Source of the DNA: Prochlorococcus sp. scB243_495D8
Lineage (GTDB): Bacteria; Cyanobacteriota; Cyanobacteriia; PCC-6307; Cyanobiaceae
Direction: 5' to 3'
Assembly: GCA_000634195.1 (NCBI GenBank)
Contig: JFLT01000187.1
Coordinates: 248,001-312,000, forward strand
Length of the DNA: 64,000 nucleotides
Made by a program: the position numbers and the translations under genes. Positions within the stretch are counted from its first letter, which is position 1. Every line of letters starts with the position of its first letter. Shown in pieces: positions 46,778-55,124 of the stretch. The notes beneath the pieces are model-generated. The model ran no database searches, was not told the origin of the DNA, and was given only the letters and a program-made list of their open reading frames with translations.

Positions 46778-47992
46778 ATGCATAACAATATTTCTCTAAT
46801 GAAATCAATACAAAAACCAATAGTAATAGTTGGAGCAGGTTTTGCAGGTATGACATTTGCGTTGAATTTAAAGAATCTTAACCCTTCTTTACCGATTCTT
46901 GTGGTTGATTATGAAACTAACTTTATATTTAAACCTTTAATGTATGAAGTTTTAAGTAAAGAAATAAGAAGTTGGGAAGCCACCCCAAAATTTGCAAATA
47001 TTTTTTCTGATGCAGGTATAACTTTTTTAAGAAATTGTTTAACCAAGATTTCCTTCAAAGAAAATATTCTTGAATTTAGTGATGAATTAAAATTAAGTTA
47101 TCAATATCTCGTTATCTGTACAGGATCTATTCCAAATAGTTTTTTTATAAAAGGTGTAGATGAAAATTGTTATTTTTTTAATGATGTTCAAGATTTAAAT
47201 AAATTAAATTCTTTTTTAAAAAAATCACAAGATACTGCGTTTTATAAAAAGTTATTTATAGTTGGAGGTGGTCCCTCTGGTATCGAGTTGGCATGCAAAA
47301 TTAAAGATATATTTACAGACCAATTTGAAATTAATGTGATAGAAAAATCAAACGAAATCCTCAATAAAAACAAAATTTTTAATAGAGAACAAGCAGAGAA
47401 GGCATTAGAAAAAAGAAAAATCAACGTTCTTTTGAATTCCACAGTTAAAGAAGTCTCAGACACTAAGATTACTATTTCTAGTGAGGATGGAATAACTTCC
47501 TTGGATAAAGATATTGTTATTTGGACAGCGGGTGTTAAACCTAATTTGTCTTACTTAGAAACTGATCAAATAACAAAGAAATTTGGACGTATTTTAGTTA
47601 ATAATAATTTGCAAATAGAAAACCATAAAAACTGTTTTGCTATTGGTGATATTTCAGTTATTGAAGGAATGGAGGATTTACCCATAACTGCTCAGGTCGC
47701 TATGCAGGAAGGGAATCATCTTGCTAATAATTTAGAACTTTTAATTAAAGGAAAAGATCCTTTACCCTTTGAATTTCAAGACAACGGTGAAATGATTAGC
47801 TTAGGAATAGGCGAAGCTTCAATTTCTGGGCTTGGGGTAACTTTATCTGGGAAATTGGCTTTTGAGGCAAGAAGACTTATATATGCTTCCAAGTTGCCCG
47901 ATATTACAGAAAGCTTAAAATCTGCATCTTCATGGATATTCCAAAAAAAATCTATTTTTAAAAAGTTTCTTAAAAAAGATAATTCGAATTAA
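46778..47992 (+). CDS. Type II NAD(P)H dehydrogenase (NDH-2)
   Basis: A 404-residue flavoprotein with two Rossmann folds: VIVGAGFAGMTFAL (FAD, about 17-30) and IVGGGPSGIELACKI (NAD(P)H, about 163-177), plus the FAD-binding FAIGDIS near 290. Such enzymes pass electrons to quinone without pumping protons. Cyanobacterial NdbB-like members also take part in phylloquinone synthesis. A start at 46799 (MKSIQKPIVIVG) is possible. The C-terminus is basic and hydrophobic, fitting a membrane-peripheral enzyme. Confidence 0.9.
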   Translation: MHNNISLMKSIQKPIVIVGAGFAGMTFALNLKNLNPSLPILVVDYETNFIFKPLMYEVLSKEIRSWEATPKFANIFSDAGITFLRNCLTKISFKENILEFSDELKLSYQYLVICTGSIPNSFFIKGVDENCYFFNDVQDLNKLNSFLKKSQDTAFYKKLFIVGGGPSGIELACKIKDIFTDQFEINVIEKSNEILNKNKIFNREQAEKALEKRKINVLLNSTVKEVSDTKITISSEDGITSLDKDIVIWTAGVKPNLSYLETDQITKKFGRILVNNNLQIENHKNCFAIGDISVIEGMEDLPITAQVAMQEGNHLANNLELLIKGKDPLPFEFQDNGEMISLGIGEASISGLGVTLSGKLAFEARRLIYASKLPDITESLKSASSWIFQKKSIFKKFLKKDNSN

Positions 47993-48041
47993 ACTTTTTT
48001 GAAATATTGTTTTTGGGTATATTGAGTTAAATAAGTTTTGT

Positions 48042-49850
48042 ATGAATTTAATTGCAGTAGTTAGTAATAATTTTGATGCGTTTATAACGGTAGTTGTTTT
48101 AATAATGTCAATAATTTTGTTTATTAGAAATACTATTGCACCAGAATTGACTGGTTTGTTATGTGTCGGAATATTTATATCTACTGGGGTTCTTTCTCCT
48201 GAAAAAGCTTTAGCTGGATTTGGCAGCCCTGCTTTAATTACCCTTATGGGTTTATTTGCAGTTTCCTCAGCATTATTTAAAAGTGGTGCCTTAGACAGAG
48301 TAAGAGAATTGATTTCTTCTGAAAGTATTCGAACTCCAAGGAAATTAATTTCTTTAATAGCTTTTTTGATTGCTCCAATATCTGGAATTGTACCTAATAC
48401 TCCAGTAGTAGCATCTTTGTTACCTTTAATTGAAAGTTGGTGCGAGCGAAGAAATATATCACCATCAAAAGTTTTATTACCTCTTTCTTTTGCTACTTTA
48501 CTCGGAGGAACTCTGACATTATTAGGTAGCTCAGTAAATCTTCTTGTAAGTGATATTAGTCAACAATTAGGTTACGGAGGTTTGGAATTATTTAGTTTGA
48601 CTTCAATAGGAATTCCTGTGTGGCTTATAGGTACAACTTATATGATTCTAGTTTCTGACATGCTTTTACCAGATAGAGGGAGAGATAAGGAGTTTATTAA
48701 AAATGGCGATATGAATATATATTTTACCGAAGTTACTATTCCCTCTACTTCAGAATTAGTTGGACAATCTGTCAGAAATAGTAGATTGCAAAGACGATTT
48801 GACGTTGATGTTCTGGAATTGCAACGAAATGGAAAAGTTATTCTTCCTCCTTTGGCTGATAGAAAAATTGAACCGGATGATAGATTAATAATCCGCGTTA
48901 CAAGGGCAGACTTATTCAGGCTGCAGCAGGAACATACTATTCTGTTAGGAGAAAACAAAACATCTTTCGATGGGGCTAATGTTTTCTCAGATGATGAAGG
49001 TACTAAGACCTTTGAAGCCTTGTTACCAGCTGGTTCAACTTTAGCCGGTGCAAGTTTGAGAGAATTAAGATTTAGGCAGCGTCATAATGCAACAGTTTTA
49101 GCATTAAGAAGAGGTCAGCAAACTGTTCAGGAGAGATTAGGCCAAGCTGTTTTAAGGGCTGGAGATGTTTTATTATTGCAAGCACCGCTTGATTCAATAA
49201 GAGGTTTGCAAGCTAGTAATGATTTGCTTATTTTAGATCAATTCGAAGATGACTTACCTTTTTTGATAAAAAAACCTATATCGATTGCAATTGCAATAGG
49301 AATGGTGGTTTTGCCTTCGGTTTCTAATATTCCATTAGTAGGTTCAGTTCTTTTGGCAGTGATCGCAATGGTTGCTTGTGGATGTTTAAGACCTGCAGAG
49401 ATACAAAAATCAATTAGGTTAGACGTCATTTTATTGCTGGGATCTTTATCGTGTTTTAGTGTAGCTATGCAGATAACTGGATTAGCAGATGTAATTGCAG
49501 TTAATCTAAACTTTGCCCTTAACGGAATGCCTCTTTATTTTGCACTAGTCGTAATTTTTGTATCTACAGTTATTCTTACGCAATTTATAAGTAATGCTGC
49601 TTCGGTTGCTTTGATTTTGCCTGTTGCTATTGAATTCTCAAATGTTTTAGAAATTTCACCAAGCGCTTTAATAATGCTTGTTTTATTTGGTGCGAGTCAA
49701 TCTTTCTTGACTCCAATGGGTTATCAAACAAATTTAATGGTTTATGGTCCTGGAAGATATAGATTTTTTGATATCGCAAAATACGGAGCCGGATTAACAC
49801 TTATAATGTCATTTACTGTGCCAGCATTGATAATTTTAAATTACGGGTAA
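48042..49850 (+). CDS. SLC13/DASS-type sodium-coupled anion transporter with TrkA-C domains
   Basis: A 602-residue membrane protein with about 11 hydrophobic helices split by a cytoplasmic insert. The N-terminal helices carry VPNTPVVASLLPL and LLGGTLTLLGSSVNLLVSD, the DASS ion-binding type. Residues about 225-400 hold two TrkA-C-like domains (ELVGQSVRNSRLQRRFDVDV; AGASLRELRFRQRHNATVLAL). The layout matches Chlamydomonas SLT/SAC1-like and cyanobacterial sulfate or anion transporters. The substrate is not certain. It is followed within five bases by ktrB and then ktrA, one ion-transport unit. Confidence 0.87.
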   Translation: MNLIAVVSNNFDAFITVVVLIMSIILFIRNTIAPELTGLLCVGIFISTGVLSPEKALAGFGSPALITLMGLFAVSSALFKSGALDRVRELISSESIRTPRKLISLIAFLIAPISGIVPNTPVVASLLPLIESWCERRNISPSKVLLPLSFATLLGGTLTLLGSSVNLLVSDISQQLGYGGLELFSLTSIGIPVWLIGTTYMILVSDMLLPDRGRDKEFIKNGDMNIYFTEVTIPSTSELVGQSVRNSRLQRRFDVDVLELQRNGKVILPPLADRKIEPDDRLIIRVTRADLFRLQQEHTILLGENKTSFDGANVFSDDEGTKTFEALLPAGSTLAGASLRELRFRQRHNATVLALRRGQQTVQERLGQAVLRAGDVLLLQAPLDSIRGLQASNDLLILDQFEDDLPFLIKKPISIAIAIGMVVLPSVSNIPLVGSVLLAVIAMVACGCLRPAEIQKSIRLDVILLLGSLSCFSVAMQITGLADVIAVNLNFALNGMPLYFALVVIFVSTVILTQFISNAASVALILPVAIEFSNVLEISPSALIMLVLFGASQSFLTPMGYQTNLMVYGPGRYRFFDIAKYGAGLTLIMSFTVPALIILNYG

Positions 49851-49854
49851 TATC

Positions 49855-51258
49855 GTGAAATTCACAAGCAAGGTTTATAAGTTAAAAGATGCTTACAAAA
49901 AGCTATCTGTACCTCAATTTACTATTGTTACAGGCTTGTTTGTTATTTGCCTTGGAACTTTAATTTTGAGCTCTCCATTATGTTCATCTTCAAATGTTGG
50001 TTTGTGGGAAGCATTTTTTACATCTACTTCTGCAATAACTGTTACTGGCTTAACTATAATAGATATAGGTGTTGATTTAAATTTCTTTGGTCAAGTTTTC
50101 TTAGCTTTTATGCTTTTATCAGGTGGTCTAGGATTAATGGCCATTACAACATTTTTACAAGGGTTTGTTGTGAAGGGGACAAAGCTAAGAACTAGATTAG
50201 ACAAAGGAAAGACTTTAGATGAATTTGGAGTTGGAGGAATTGGTCGAACTTTTCAAAGCATTGCTATTACTGCGATTATTATCATATCCTTGGGCGCAAT
50301 TGTCTTATATTCTTTTGGATTTGTAGATATTCAAAATAATTGGGAAAGACTATGGTCCTCGATTTTTCACAGTATTTCTGCATATAACAATGCAGGATTT
50401 TCGTTAATGTCAAATAGTCTCCAAGACTATAGAACAAATTATTTGGTGAATAGTGTTTTTGTTTTTCTCATTGTTATGGGTGGATTGGGCTGGCGGGTTA
50501 TTGATGATATTTGGAGTCATAAAAAAAATCTTTCTTATAAGAAATTAAGCCTTCATTCCAGACTAGTTATTAGGACAAGTTTGTCTCTAATATTGTTCGG
50601 ATCATTTGGATTCTTTATCACTGAATCACTGCTAAATAGTCAATTTTTTAATGATTTAAATTTGTTTGAACGGTTAATGTCATCTATCTTCGAAACAGTT
50701 AGTGCAAGAACTGCAGGCTTTACAAATTTTCCGATTTCTTTGAACTCGATCTCAGATACGGGCCTCTTATTATTAATGACGCTTATGTTTATTGGAGCAA
50801 GTACAGGAGGTACTGGTGGAGGCATAAAAACAACTACATTTATTGCTTTAATGGCTGCAACTAGATCAACTTTAAGAGGTCAAAAAGATGTAATTATTAG
50901 CAATAGATTAATTTCAGATAAAGTTATTCTAAAGGCAGTTGGAATCACAGTTGGATCTTTGCTTTTTGTTCTTTTAATGGCAATGTTGCTTAGTACAACT
51001 AATACTTTTGTTAAAAAAGAATCATTCACATTCCTAGAAATTCTGTTCACTTGCATATCTGCATTTGCAACAGTTGGTTTTGATATTGGTTTAACCGCAA
51101 AATTAAATCATTTTGGTCAATTTATTCTTATTGTGGGTATGTTTGTGGGAAGACTTGGGATCCTTTTGCTTTTAAGTGCACTTTGGCAGGCACTTTATAA
51201 GAGTAGAATAGATAGACAAAAGAGAATTGGCTATCCTAAGGCTGATCTATATGTTTAG
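49855..51258 (+). CDS. ktrB: Potassium/sodium transporter membrane subunit KtrB/TrkH-like
   Basis: A 467-residue SKT-family transporter. Four pore-loop glycine motifs can be read in order: SAITVTGLT (about 62-70), SAYNNAGFS, SARTAGFT and SAFATVGFD, matching the four filter repeats of KtrB/TrkH. The helices between them are complete and GGTGGGIKTTTF forms the intracellular gate loop. The start is GTG at 49855. It lies four bases after the SLC13-like gene and 18 before ktrA, so the three form an operon. In cyanobacteria such KtrB proteins bring in K+ during salt stress. Confidence 0.92.
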   Translation: MKFTSKVYKLKDAYKKLSVPQFTIVTGLFVICLGTLILSSPLCSSSNVGLWEAFFTSTSAITVTGLTIIDIGVDLNFFGQVFLAFMLLSGGLGLMAITTFLQGFVVKGTKLRTRLDKGKTLDEFGVGGIGRTFQSIAITAIIIISLGAIVLYSFGFVDIQNNWERLWSSIFHSISAYNNAGFSLMSNSLQDYRTNYLVNSVFVFLIVMGGLGWRVIDDIWSHKKNLSYKKLSLHSRLVIRTSLSLILFGSFGFFITESLLNSQFFNDLNLFERLMSSIFETVSARTAGFTNFPISLNSISDTGLLLLMTLMFIGASTGGTGGGIKTTTFIALMAATRSTLRGQKDVIISNRLISDKVILKAVGITVGSLLFVLLMAMLLSTTNTFVKKESFTFLEILFTCISAFATVGFDIGLTAKLNHFGQFILIVGMFVGRLGILLLLSALWQALYKSRIDRQKRIGYPKADLYV

Positions 51259-51276
51259 AATTGACTGAGTTTTATT

Positions 51277-51981
51277 ATGGCTGATTGGTGGCAGTGGTCT
51301 CAAAAGAGAGAAAATGAAGCTCTCACTTTTGCAGTTGTCGGCGTTGGAAGATTTGGAACTGCAGTTTGCAGAGAACTTATTAGTAATGGTGTTGATGTTT
51401 TGGCTGCAGATTATTCGGAAAAAGCTATTGATGATTTAAGGCAATTAGAACCTTCTATAGAAGCGAGAGTTGTAGATTGTACTGATGAAGAGTCTATGAG
51501 GGAATCGGGAATTCTTGAAATGAATACTGTTGTAGTTGGTATTAGTGAACCTATTGAAGCAAGTATAACTACAACTCTTATTGCTAAGGATAGTGAAGGT
51601 AGCAAAGTGAAAAGAGTAATAGCGAGAGCTACCAGTGACTTGCACGAAAAAATGTTAAAAAGAGTAGGTGCAGATAAAGTTGTTTTCCCATCTAGGATGC
51701 AAGGAGAAAGATTAGGTTTAGAACTAGTAAGACCAAACCTAATCGAAAGATTGGAACTAGATAATCAAACTGGTATCGATGAAATAACTGTTCCAGAGGA
51801 ATTTATTGGAAGATCTTTAAGAGATTTAAATTTGAGGAAAAATTATTTAGTAAATGTTCTTGCTGCAGGACCCGCTGAACAGTTAACAGTTAATCCTCCA
51901 GCAAAATATATTTTGGAAAGAGGAAATATTTTGGTAGTCATGGGTAAAACTGTAGATTTACAGAAATTGCCTCAAAATTAA
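51277..51981 (+). CDS. ktrA: KtrA/TrkA-type potassium transport regulatory subunit
   Basis: A 234-residue cytoplasmic RCK protein that gates KtrB. The nucleotide-binding GVGRFGTAVCREL (GxGxxG, about 23-35) is followed by VDVLAADYSEKAID and VVDCTDEESMRE. A C-terminal TrkA-C domain (EITVPEEFIGRSLRDLNLRK) occupies about 165-234. It is the last gene of the ion unit. Its stop is six bases from the convergent ribbon-helix-helix gene. Confidence 0.94.
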   Translation: MADWWQWSQKRENEALTFAVVGVGRFGTAVCRELISNGVDVLAADYSEKAIDDLRQLEPSIEARVVDCTDEESMRESGILEMNTVVVGISEPIEASITTTLIAKDSEGSKVKRVIARATSDLHEKMLKRVGADKVVFPSRMQGERLGLELVRPNLIERLELDNQTGIDEITVPEEFIGRSLRDLNLRKNYLVNVLAAGPAEQLTVNPPAKYILERGNILVVMGKTVDLQKLPQN

Positions 51982-51987
51982 TTATTT

Positions 51988-52290
51988 TTAATCAGATTTT
52001 TTATAGTATCTAATCCTTTGAGGAGCTCTTTTTAATCTTCTGACACTTTGTTTTTCAAGTTCATCTCTAAATTTATCAGTATTTAAATTATTTTCTGAAA
52101 CAGGTGATTTACTTTCTTTTTCGAAATATTTTTTAATACCATCTTGTATTAAAACTTTTGCCATATTACTTACTGTCCTAGATTCATTATCAGCCAAAAT
52201 AGTTAATTGCTCACATATTAATTCTGGAAGAACTACCTGAATTCTGGGGGATTTAGGCTTCCCATTAGTTGAGTTTTGGCGGGTAGCCAT
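51988..52290 (-). CDS. Ribbon-helix-helix (CopG-like) DNA-binding protein
   Basis: A 100-residue protein. Residues about 15-55 read as a basic beta-strand PRIQVVLPELICEQLTILAD followed by two helices (SNMAKVLIQDGIKKYF), the MetJ/Arc/CopG fold in which paired strands lie in the major groove. The C-terminal half is charged and flexible. Regulators of this type usually repress their own gene. A near-perfect palindrome lies 24-75 bases upstream (52314-52366). No toxin gene is adjacent in the classical antitoxin-toxin layout, so a plain regulator is preferred. Confidence 0.72.
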   Translation of the reverse strand: MATRQNSTNGKPKSPRIQVVLPELICEQLTILADNESRTVSNMAKVLIQDGIKKYFEKESKSPVSENNLNTDKFRDELEKQSVRRLKRAPQRIRYYKKSD

Positions 52291-52313
52291 GAGTCAAAGT
52301 TGATAACTGTTAC

Positions 52314-52366
52314 TTATTAGTATACACAGTTAGTCAAGGATACTATCTTTGTGTATATTATTAGTA
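52314..52366. promoter_or_regulatory. Candidate operator of the ribbon-helix-helix regulator
   Basis: Two arms TATACACA (52321-52328) and TGTGTATA (52350-52357) form an 8-base perfect inverted repeat that extends imperfectly outward (12 of 14 positions). In addition TTATTAGTA occurs twice directly (52314-52322 and 52358-52366), one beside each arm. The site lies in the 117-base gap between the divergent regulator and the gene at 52408, where an autoregulatory operator is expected. Binding is inferred. Confidence 0.5.
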
Positions 52367-52407
52367 AGGAAATTTCTGTCCGTATCAATTAATTGTTTTA
52401 TTGTCCC

Positions 52408-52746
52408 ATGAAAAATTCAAGAAAAATTGATTCTCCTAAAAGATCGATAACTGATAAACCGAAAAAAAGATTAGTCAATTCTGATTCTCACGATAATGAA
52501 AATAGTGACGTTTTGGTATCAGCTGTAATTAGTCCATATTTGTTAACTCATCTTCACCATATTCTTCAGCAGTCTGAGTATTATGCCCAAAAAGATGGTA
52601 GAAAATCACACGCAGCTAACTTTGCGAAACTTAGAAAAGTTTTATGTTTAGACGCAAGAAGTATGGCAGATGCCTCTGCAAAAGAGATAAAAGATGTGGA
52701 TAATGATTTATCTAATAATAAATATAATGAACAAAATGTAGCTTGA
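52408..52746 (+). CDS. Hypothetical 112-residue protein
   Basis: From the ATG at 52408 (MKNSRKIDSPKRS) the product is soluble. A basic, disordered N-terminal third is followed by a helical core VSAVISPYLLTHLHHILQQS and YAQKDGRKSHAANFAKLRKVLCLDARSMADASA, then an acidic tail. A longer frame starting with TTG at 52393 is not preferred. It is divergent from the RHH regulator and shares the palindrome, so it is a candidate target. The Nif11-like gene follows 34 bases later. I recognise no family. Confidence 0.65.
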   Translation: MKNSRKIDSPKRSITDKPKKRLVNSDSHDNENSDVLVSAVISPYLLTHLHHILQQSEYYAQKDGRKSHAANFAKLRKVLCLDARSMADASAKEIKDVDNDLSNNKYNEQNVA

Positions 52747-52780
52747 AGTAATAATCTATTAATAAATAGATTTTAAAAAC

Positions 52781-53011
52781 ATGTCCAGTAATGCTGAAAA
52801 GCTCTATAAGTTAATAGCCAACGATTCAAAAAAGAAACAAAGTCTCTTTATGACAGCCTTAACTAATCCCAAAAAAGCCTTAGATAAAATTTGCGATATT
52901 GGCAACGAGTTAAATATTTCTGTGACTAAAGAAGAGGTTATTGAATATTTGAGTACTATTGATGATGAGGCAACTAAAATGTGGTTAATCAAGGCTCGAG
53001 GAGGTCTTTAG
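52781..53011 (+). CDS. Nif11-like small protein
   Basis: A 76-residue protein resembling the Nif11 domain: ANDSKKKQSLFMTALTNPKK, then a helix CDIGNELNISVTKEEVIEYLS, the pattern of helices and a conserved xxxPxxxxxxAxxxGxxxS spacing seen in Nif11 and in leader peptides of some cyanobacterial lanthipeptides. It ends RGGL, and no lanthipeptide synthetase or protease-exporter gene is nearby, so there is no sign that it is a toxin precursor. Its last 23 bases overlap a minus-strand small gene. Function unknown. Confidence 0.55.
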   Translation: MSSNAEKLYKLIANDSKKKQSLFMTALTNPKKALDKICDIGNELNISVTKEEVIEYLSTIDDEATKMWLIKARGGL

Positions 53012-53165
53012 GAAAAGGTTTCGAATAATTATTATTTTGATTAGGAATAGGCTTTATTCTTTTGTTGTAGCCACCTCCACCAGCCAAAGTCCAAAAAAAC
53101 CAATAACTTGGAATTGCGAGAGCTGCAGCTATGAAAATCACTACAATTTGTTCTATTCTTTTCAT
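52989..53165 (-). CDS. Hypothetical 58-residue membrane protein
   Basis: A short minus-strand frame starting MKRIEQIVVIFIAAALAIPS: one transmembrane helix with a positively charged start, an aromatic YWFFWTLAGGGG stretch, and a polar Asn/Pro-rich tail ending KDLLEP. The last 23 bases overlap the Nif11-like gene. The encoded helix is too well formed for a random antisense frame, but this rests on composition only. Confidence 0.55.
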   Translation of the reverse strand: MKRIEQIVVIFIAAALAIPSYWFFWTLAGGGGYNKRIKPIPNQNNNYSKPFPKDLLEP

Positions 53166-53237
53166 GATTTAATTTTATTCCACAAAATATTTTTTAGTAA
53201 ATAAGCCAGAGATTTTGTAAATTCTATTTTTAAAACA

Positions 53238-54863
53238 GTGATTAGATTTGAAGGTGTCAGCAAAATTTATTCTACAGATGTTGTTTTAAAAAATATTAGT
53301 TGGGAGATTAAGAAAGGAGAAAAAGTTGGCTTAGTTGGTTCTAATGGTGCAGGTAAATCAACCCAATTTAAGATTTTAATTGGAGAGGAAGAGCAAACAA
53401 GTGGAACAATCATCAAAGAGGGAAATCCTAAAATTGCCCATTTAAAGCAAGAGTTTGATTGTAATTTGAATTTTTCAGTGAGACAGGAATTAGAAAGTTC
53501 TTTTAAAGATATACAAATTGTTGCCATTAAACTTTTAGAAATTGAGAATAAAATGAAATCGTTAGATATAAAAAAAAATTCCGACGAACTTGAAATATTT
53601 GTAAATCAACTCGCAAAATATCAAGCAAAATTTGAAGCCTTAGGTGGTTATAAAATGCAATCTGATGTAGAAAAAATATTACCAAAATTAGGGTTTTCTA
53701 TAGAAGATGCTGATAAATTAGTTGGTAATTTCTCAGGTGGTTGGCAGATGAAAGTTGCACTTGGAAAAATAATCTTACAAAAACCTGATTTACTTTTACT
53801 GGATGAACCAACCAATCATTTAGATTTAGAAACTATTTTTTGGTTGGAAGAATATCTATCTTCGCTTAAGATTGGAGTTATAATTATTAGCCATGATAGA
53901 TATTTCTTAGATAAATTATGTAAAAAAATAATTTTTGTAGATAGAGGAATATCTGAAACTTATAATGGTAACTATTCTTTTTTTGTCGAACAGAAATCTT
54001 TGAATGAAGAATCACAAAATAAAGCATATCAATTACAACAAAAAGAAATTGAGTTACAGAAGAGATATATAGATAGATTTAGAGCTAGTGCAACTAGAAG
54101 TTCTCAAGCAAAGAGCAGAGAAAAACAATTAAAAAAGATTTCTAAAATTGAAGCTCCCATAGCAAAATCAAAAAGTCCTGTTTTTAATTTTCCAGAGTGC
54201 CCTCGTTCAGGAAAATCAGTGCTAAATATCAAAAATTTGTCTCATAGTTTTGAAGATAAAATTCTTTTTTTAGATATTAATTTAAAGATTTCTTCTGGGG
54301 AGAAAATAGCAATTTTGGGACCTAATGGCTGTGGTAAATCTACATTGCTTAAAATTATTATGAAAAAAATATCACCTGAAATTGGAGAAATTAATCTTGG
54401 TAAACATAATATTATAACTAGCTATTATGAACAGAATCAGGCTGAAGCACTTTCACTTGAAGAAAGGGTTATTGATTTAGTATGTAATAGGTCTCCAGAA
54501 TGGTCTCAAAAAAAAGTTAGAACATTTTTAGGGGGTTTTGGCTTTCAAAATGAAACTGTTTTTAAATATATTAAACAACTCAGTGGGGGAGAAAAGGCAA
54601 GATTAGCATTGGCCCTCATGATTATTAATCCTAGTAATTTCCTTCTTTTGGACGAACCAACTAATCATTTGGATCTGCAATCAAAGGAAAACTTAGAAAT
54701 AGCAATTAAAAATTATAAAGGATCATTATTAATCATTTCTCATGATCGTTATTTTATTTCAAAGGTTGCAAATAGAATTATTGAAATTAAAGATTCAAAG
54801 TTAGTTTCATATGATGGTAATTACGAATATTTTTTAGAAAAAACTCAAAGCCAAAAAATTTGA
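53238..54863 (+). CDS. ABC-F family ATPase
   Basis: A 541-residue protein with two ABC ATPase domains and no membrane segment. Domain 1 has Walker A VGSNGAGKSTQFK (about 36-48) and signature FSGGWQMKVALGK; domain 2 has [13 protein letters not shown] and LSGGEKARLALAL. A charged linker (about 255-320) with RASATRSSQAKSREKQLKK separates them, as in the EttA/Uup/YheS group that acts on ribosomes. The start is GTG at 53238 (MIRFEGVSKIY). ABC-F members differ in which stalls they relieve and the subgroup cannot be fixed here. Confidence 0.93.
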   Translation: MIRFEGVSKIYSTDVVLKNISWEIKKGEKVGLVGSNGAGKSTQFKILIGEEEQTSGTIIKEGNPKIAHLKQEFDCNLNFSVRQELESSFKDIQIVAIKLLEIENKMKSLDIKKNSDELEIFVNQLAKYQAKFEALGGYKMQSDVEKILPKLGFSIEDADKLVGNFSGGWQMKVALGKIILQKPDLLLLDEPTNHLDLETIFWLEEYLSSLKIGVIIISHDRYFLDKLCKKIIFVDRGISETYNGNYSFFVEQKSLNEESQNKAYQLQQKEIELQKRYIDRFRASATRSSQAKSREKQLKKISKIEAPIAKSKSPVFNFPECPRSGKSVLNIKNLSHSFEDKILFLDINLKISSGEKIAILGPNGCGKSTLLKIIMKKISPEIGEINLGKHNIITSYYEQNQAEALSLEERVIDLVCNRSPEWSQKKVRTFLGGFGFQNETVFKYIKQLSGGEKARLALALMIINPSNFLLLDEPTNHLDLQSKENLEIAIKNYKGSLLIISHDRYFISKVANRIIEIKDSKLVSYDGNYEYFLEKTQSQKI

Positions 54864-54974
54864 TTACTAATAACAAAATTTATAATTGGCTAAGTAAGAT
54901 CACTCATTTATCTTTAAACAGTTTACCGTCCTTGATTAATTTTAAAAACACATAAATAAGTTTTAATAATTTAA

Positions 54975-55118
54975 ATGAAAAATTACGATTTCCAAGAAAA
55001 ACAGTTTCAAATATCAGATCAAATTGAAAGTTATTTTGAATGAATTAGTACATGTGATATGAGGGACGGTAGTTTTATTTCAAGGTGTGTTGAAATACTT
55101 AAACAGAACGAAAATTAA
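54975..55118 (+). pseudogene. Small Cys-containing gene split by an in-frame TGA
   Basis: The frame MKNYDFQEKQFQISDQIESYFE is followed by TGA at 55041, and then continues in the same frame without interruption as ISTCDMRDGSFISRCVEIL and KQNEN to a TAA at 55116. Both halves have ordinary codon use. The pattern xxxCxxxDGxxxxxC suggests a small paired-cysteine protein of about 47 residues in which TGA may replace a Cys codon (TGC/TGT). A recent nonsense mutation is the simplest reading; a sequencing error is possible. Both halves as separate peptides are unlikely. Confidence 0.5.
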
Positions 55119-55124
55119 ATTTTT

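Noticed and set aside
51988..52746. Toxin-antitoxin pair
   Set aside because: The RHH gene is divergent from, not co-directional with, its neighbour, and the neighbour lacks toxin features such as the RelE, MazF or PIN motifs.
55041..55043. TGA read as selenocysteine
   Set aside because: No selenocysteine insertion hairpin is seen, and the pathway is not expected in this lineage; nonsense mutation is simpler.
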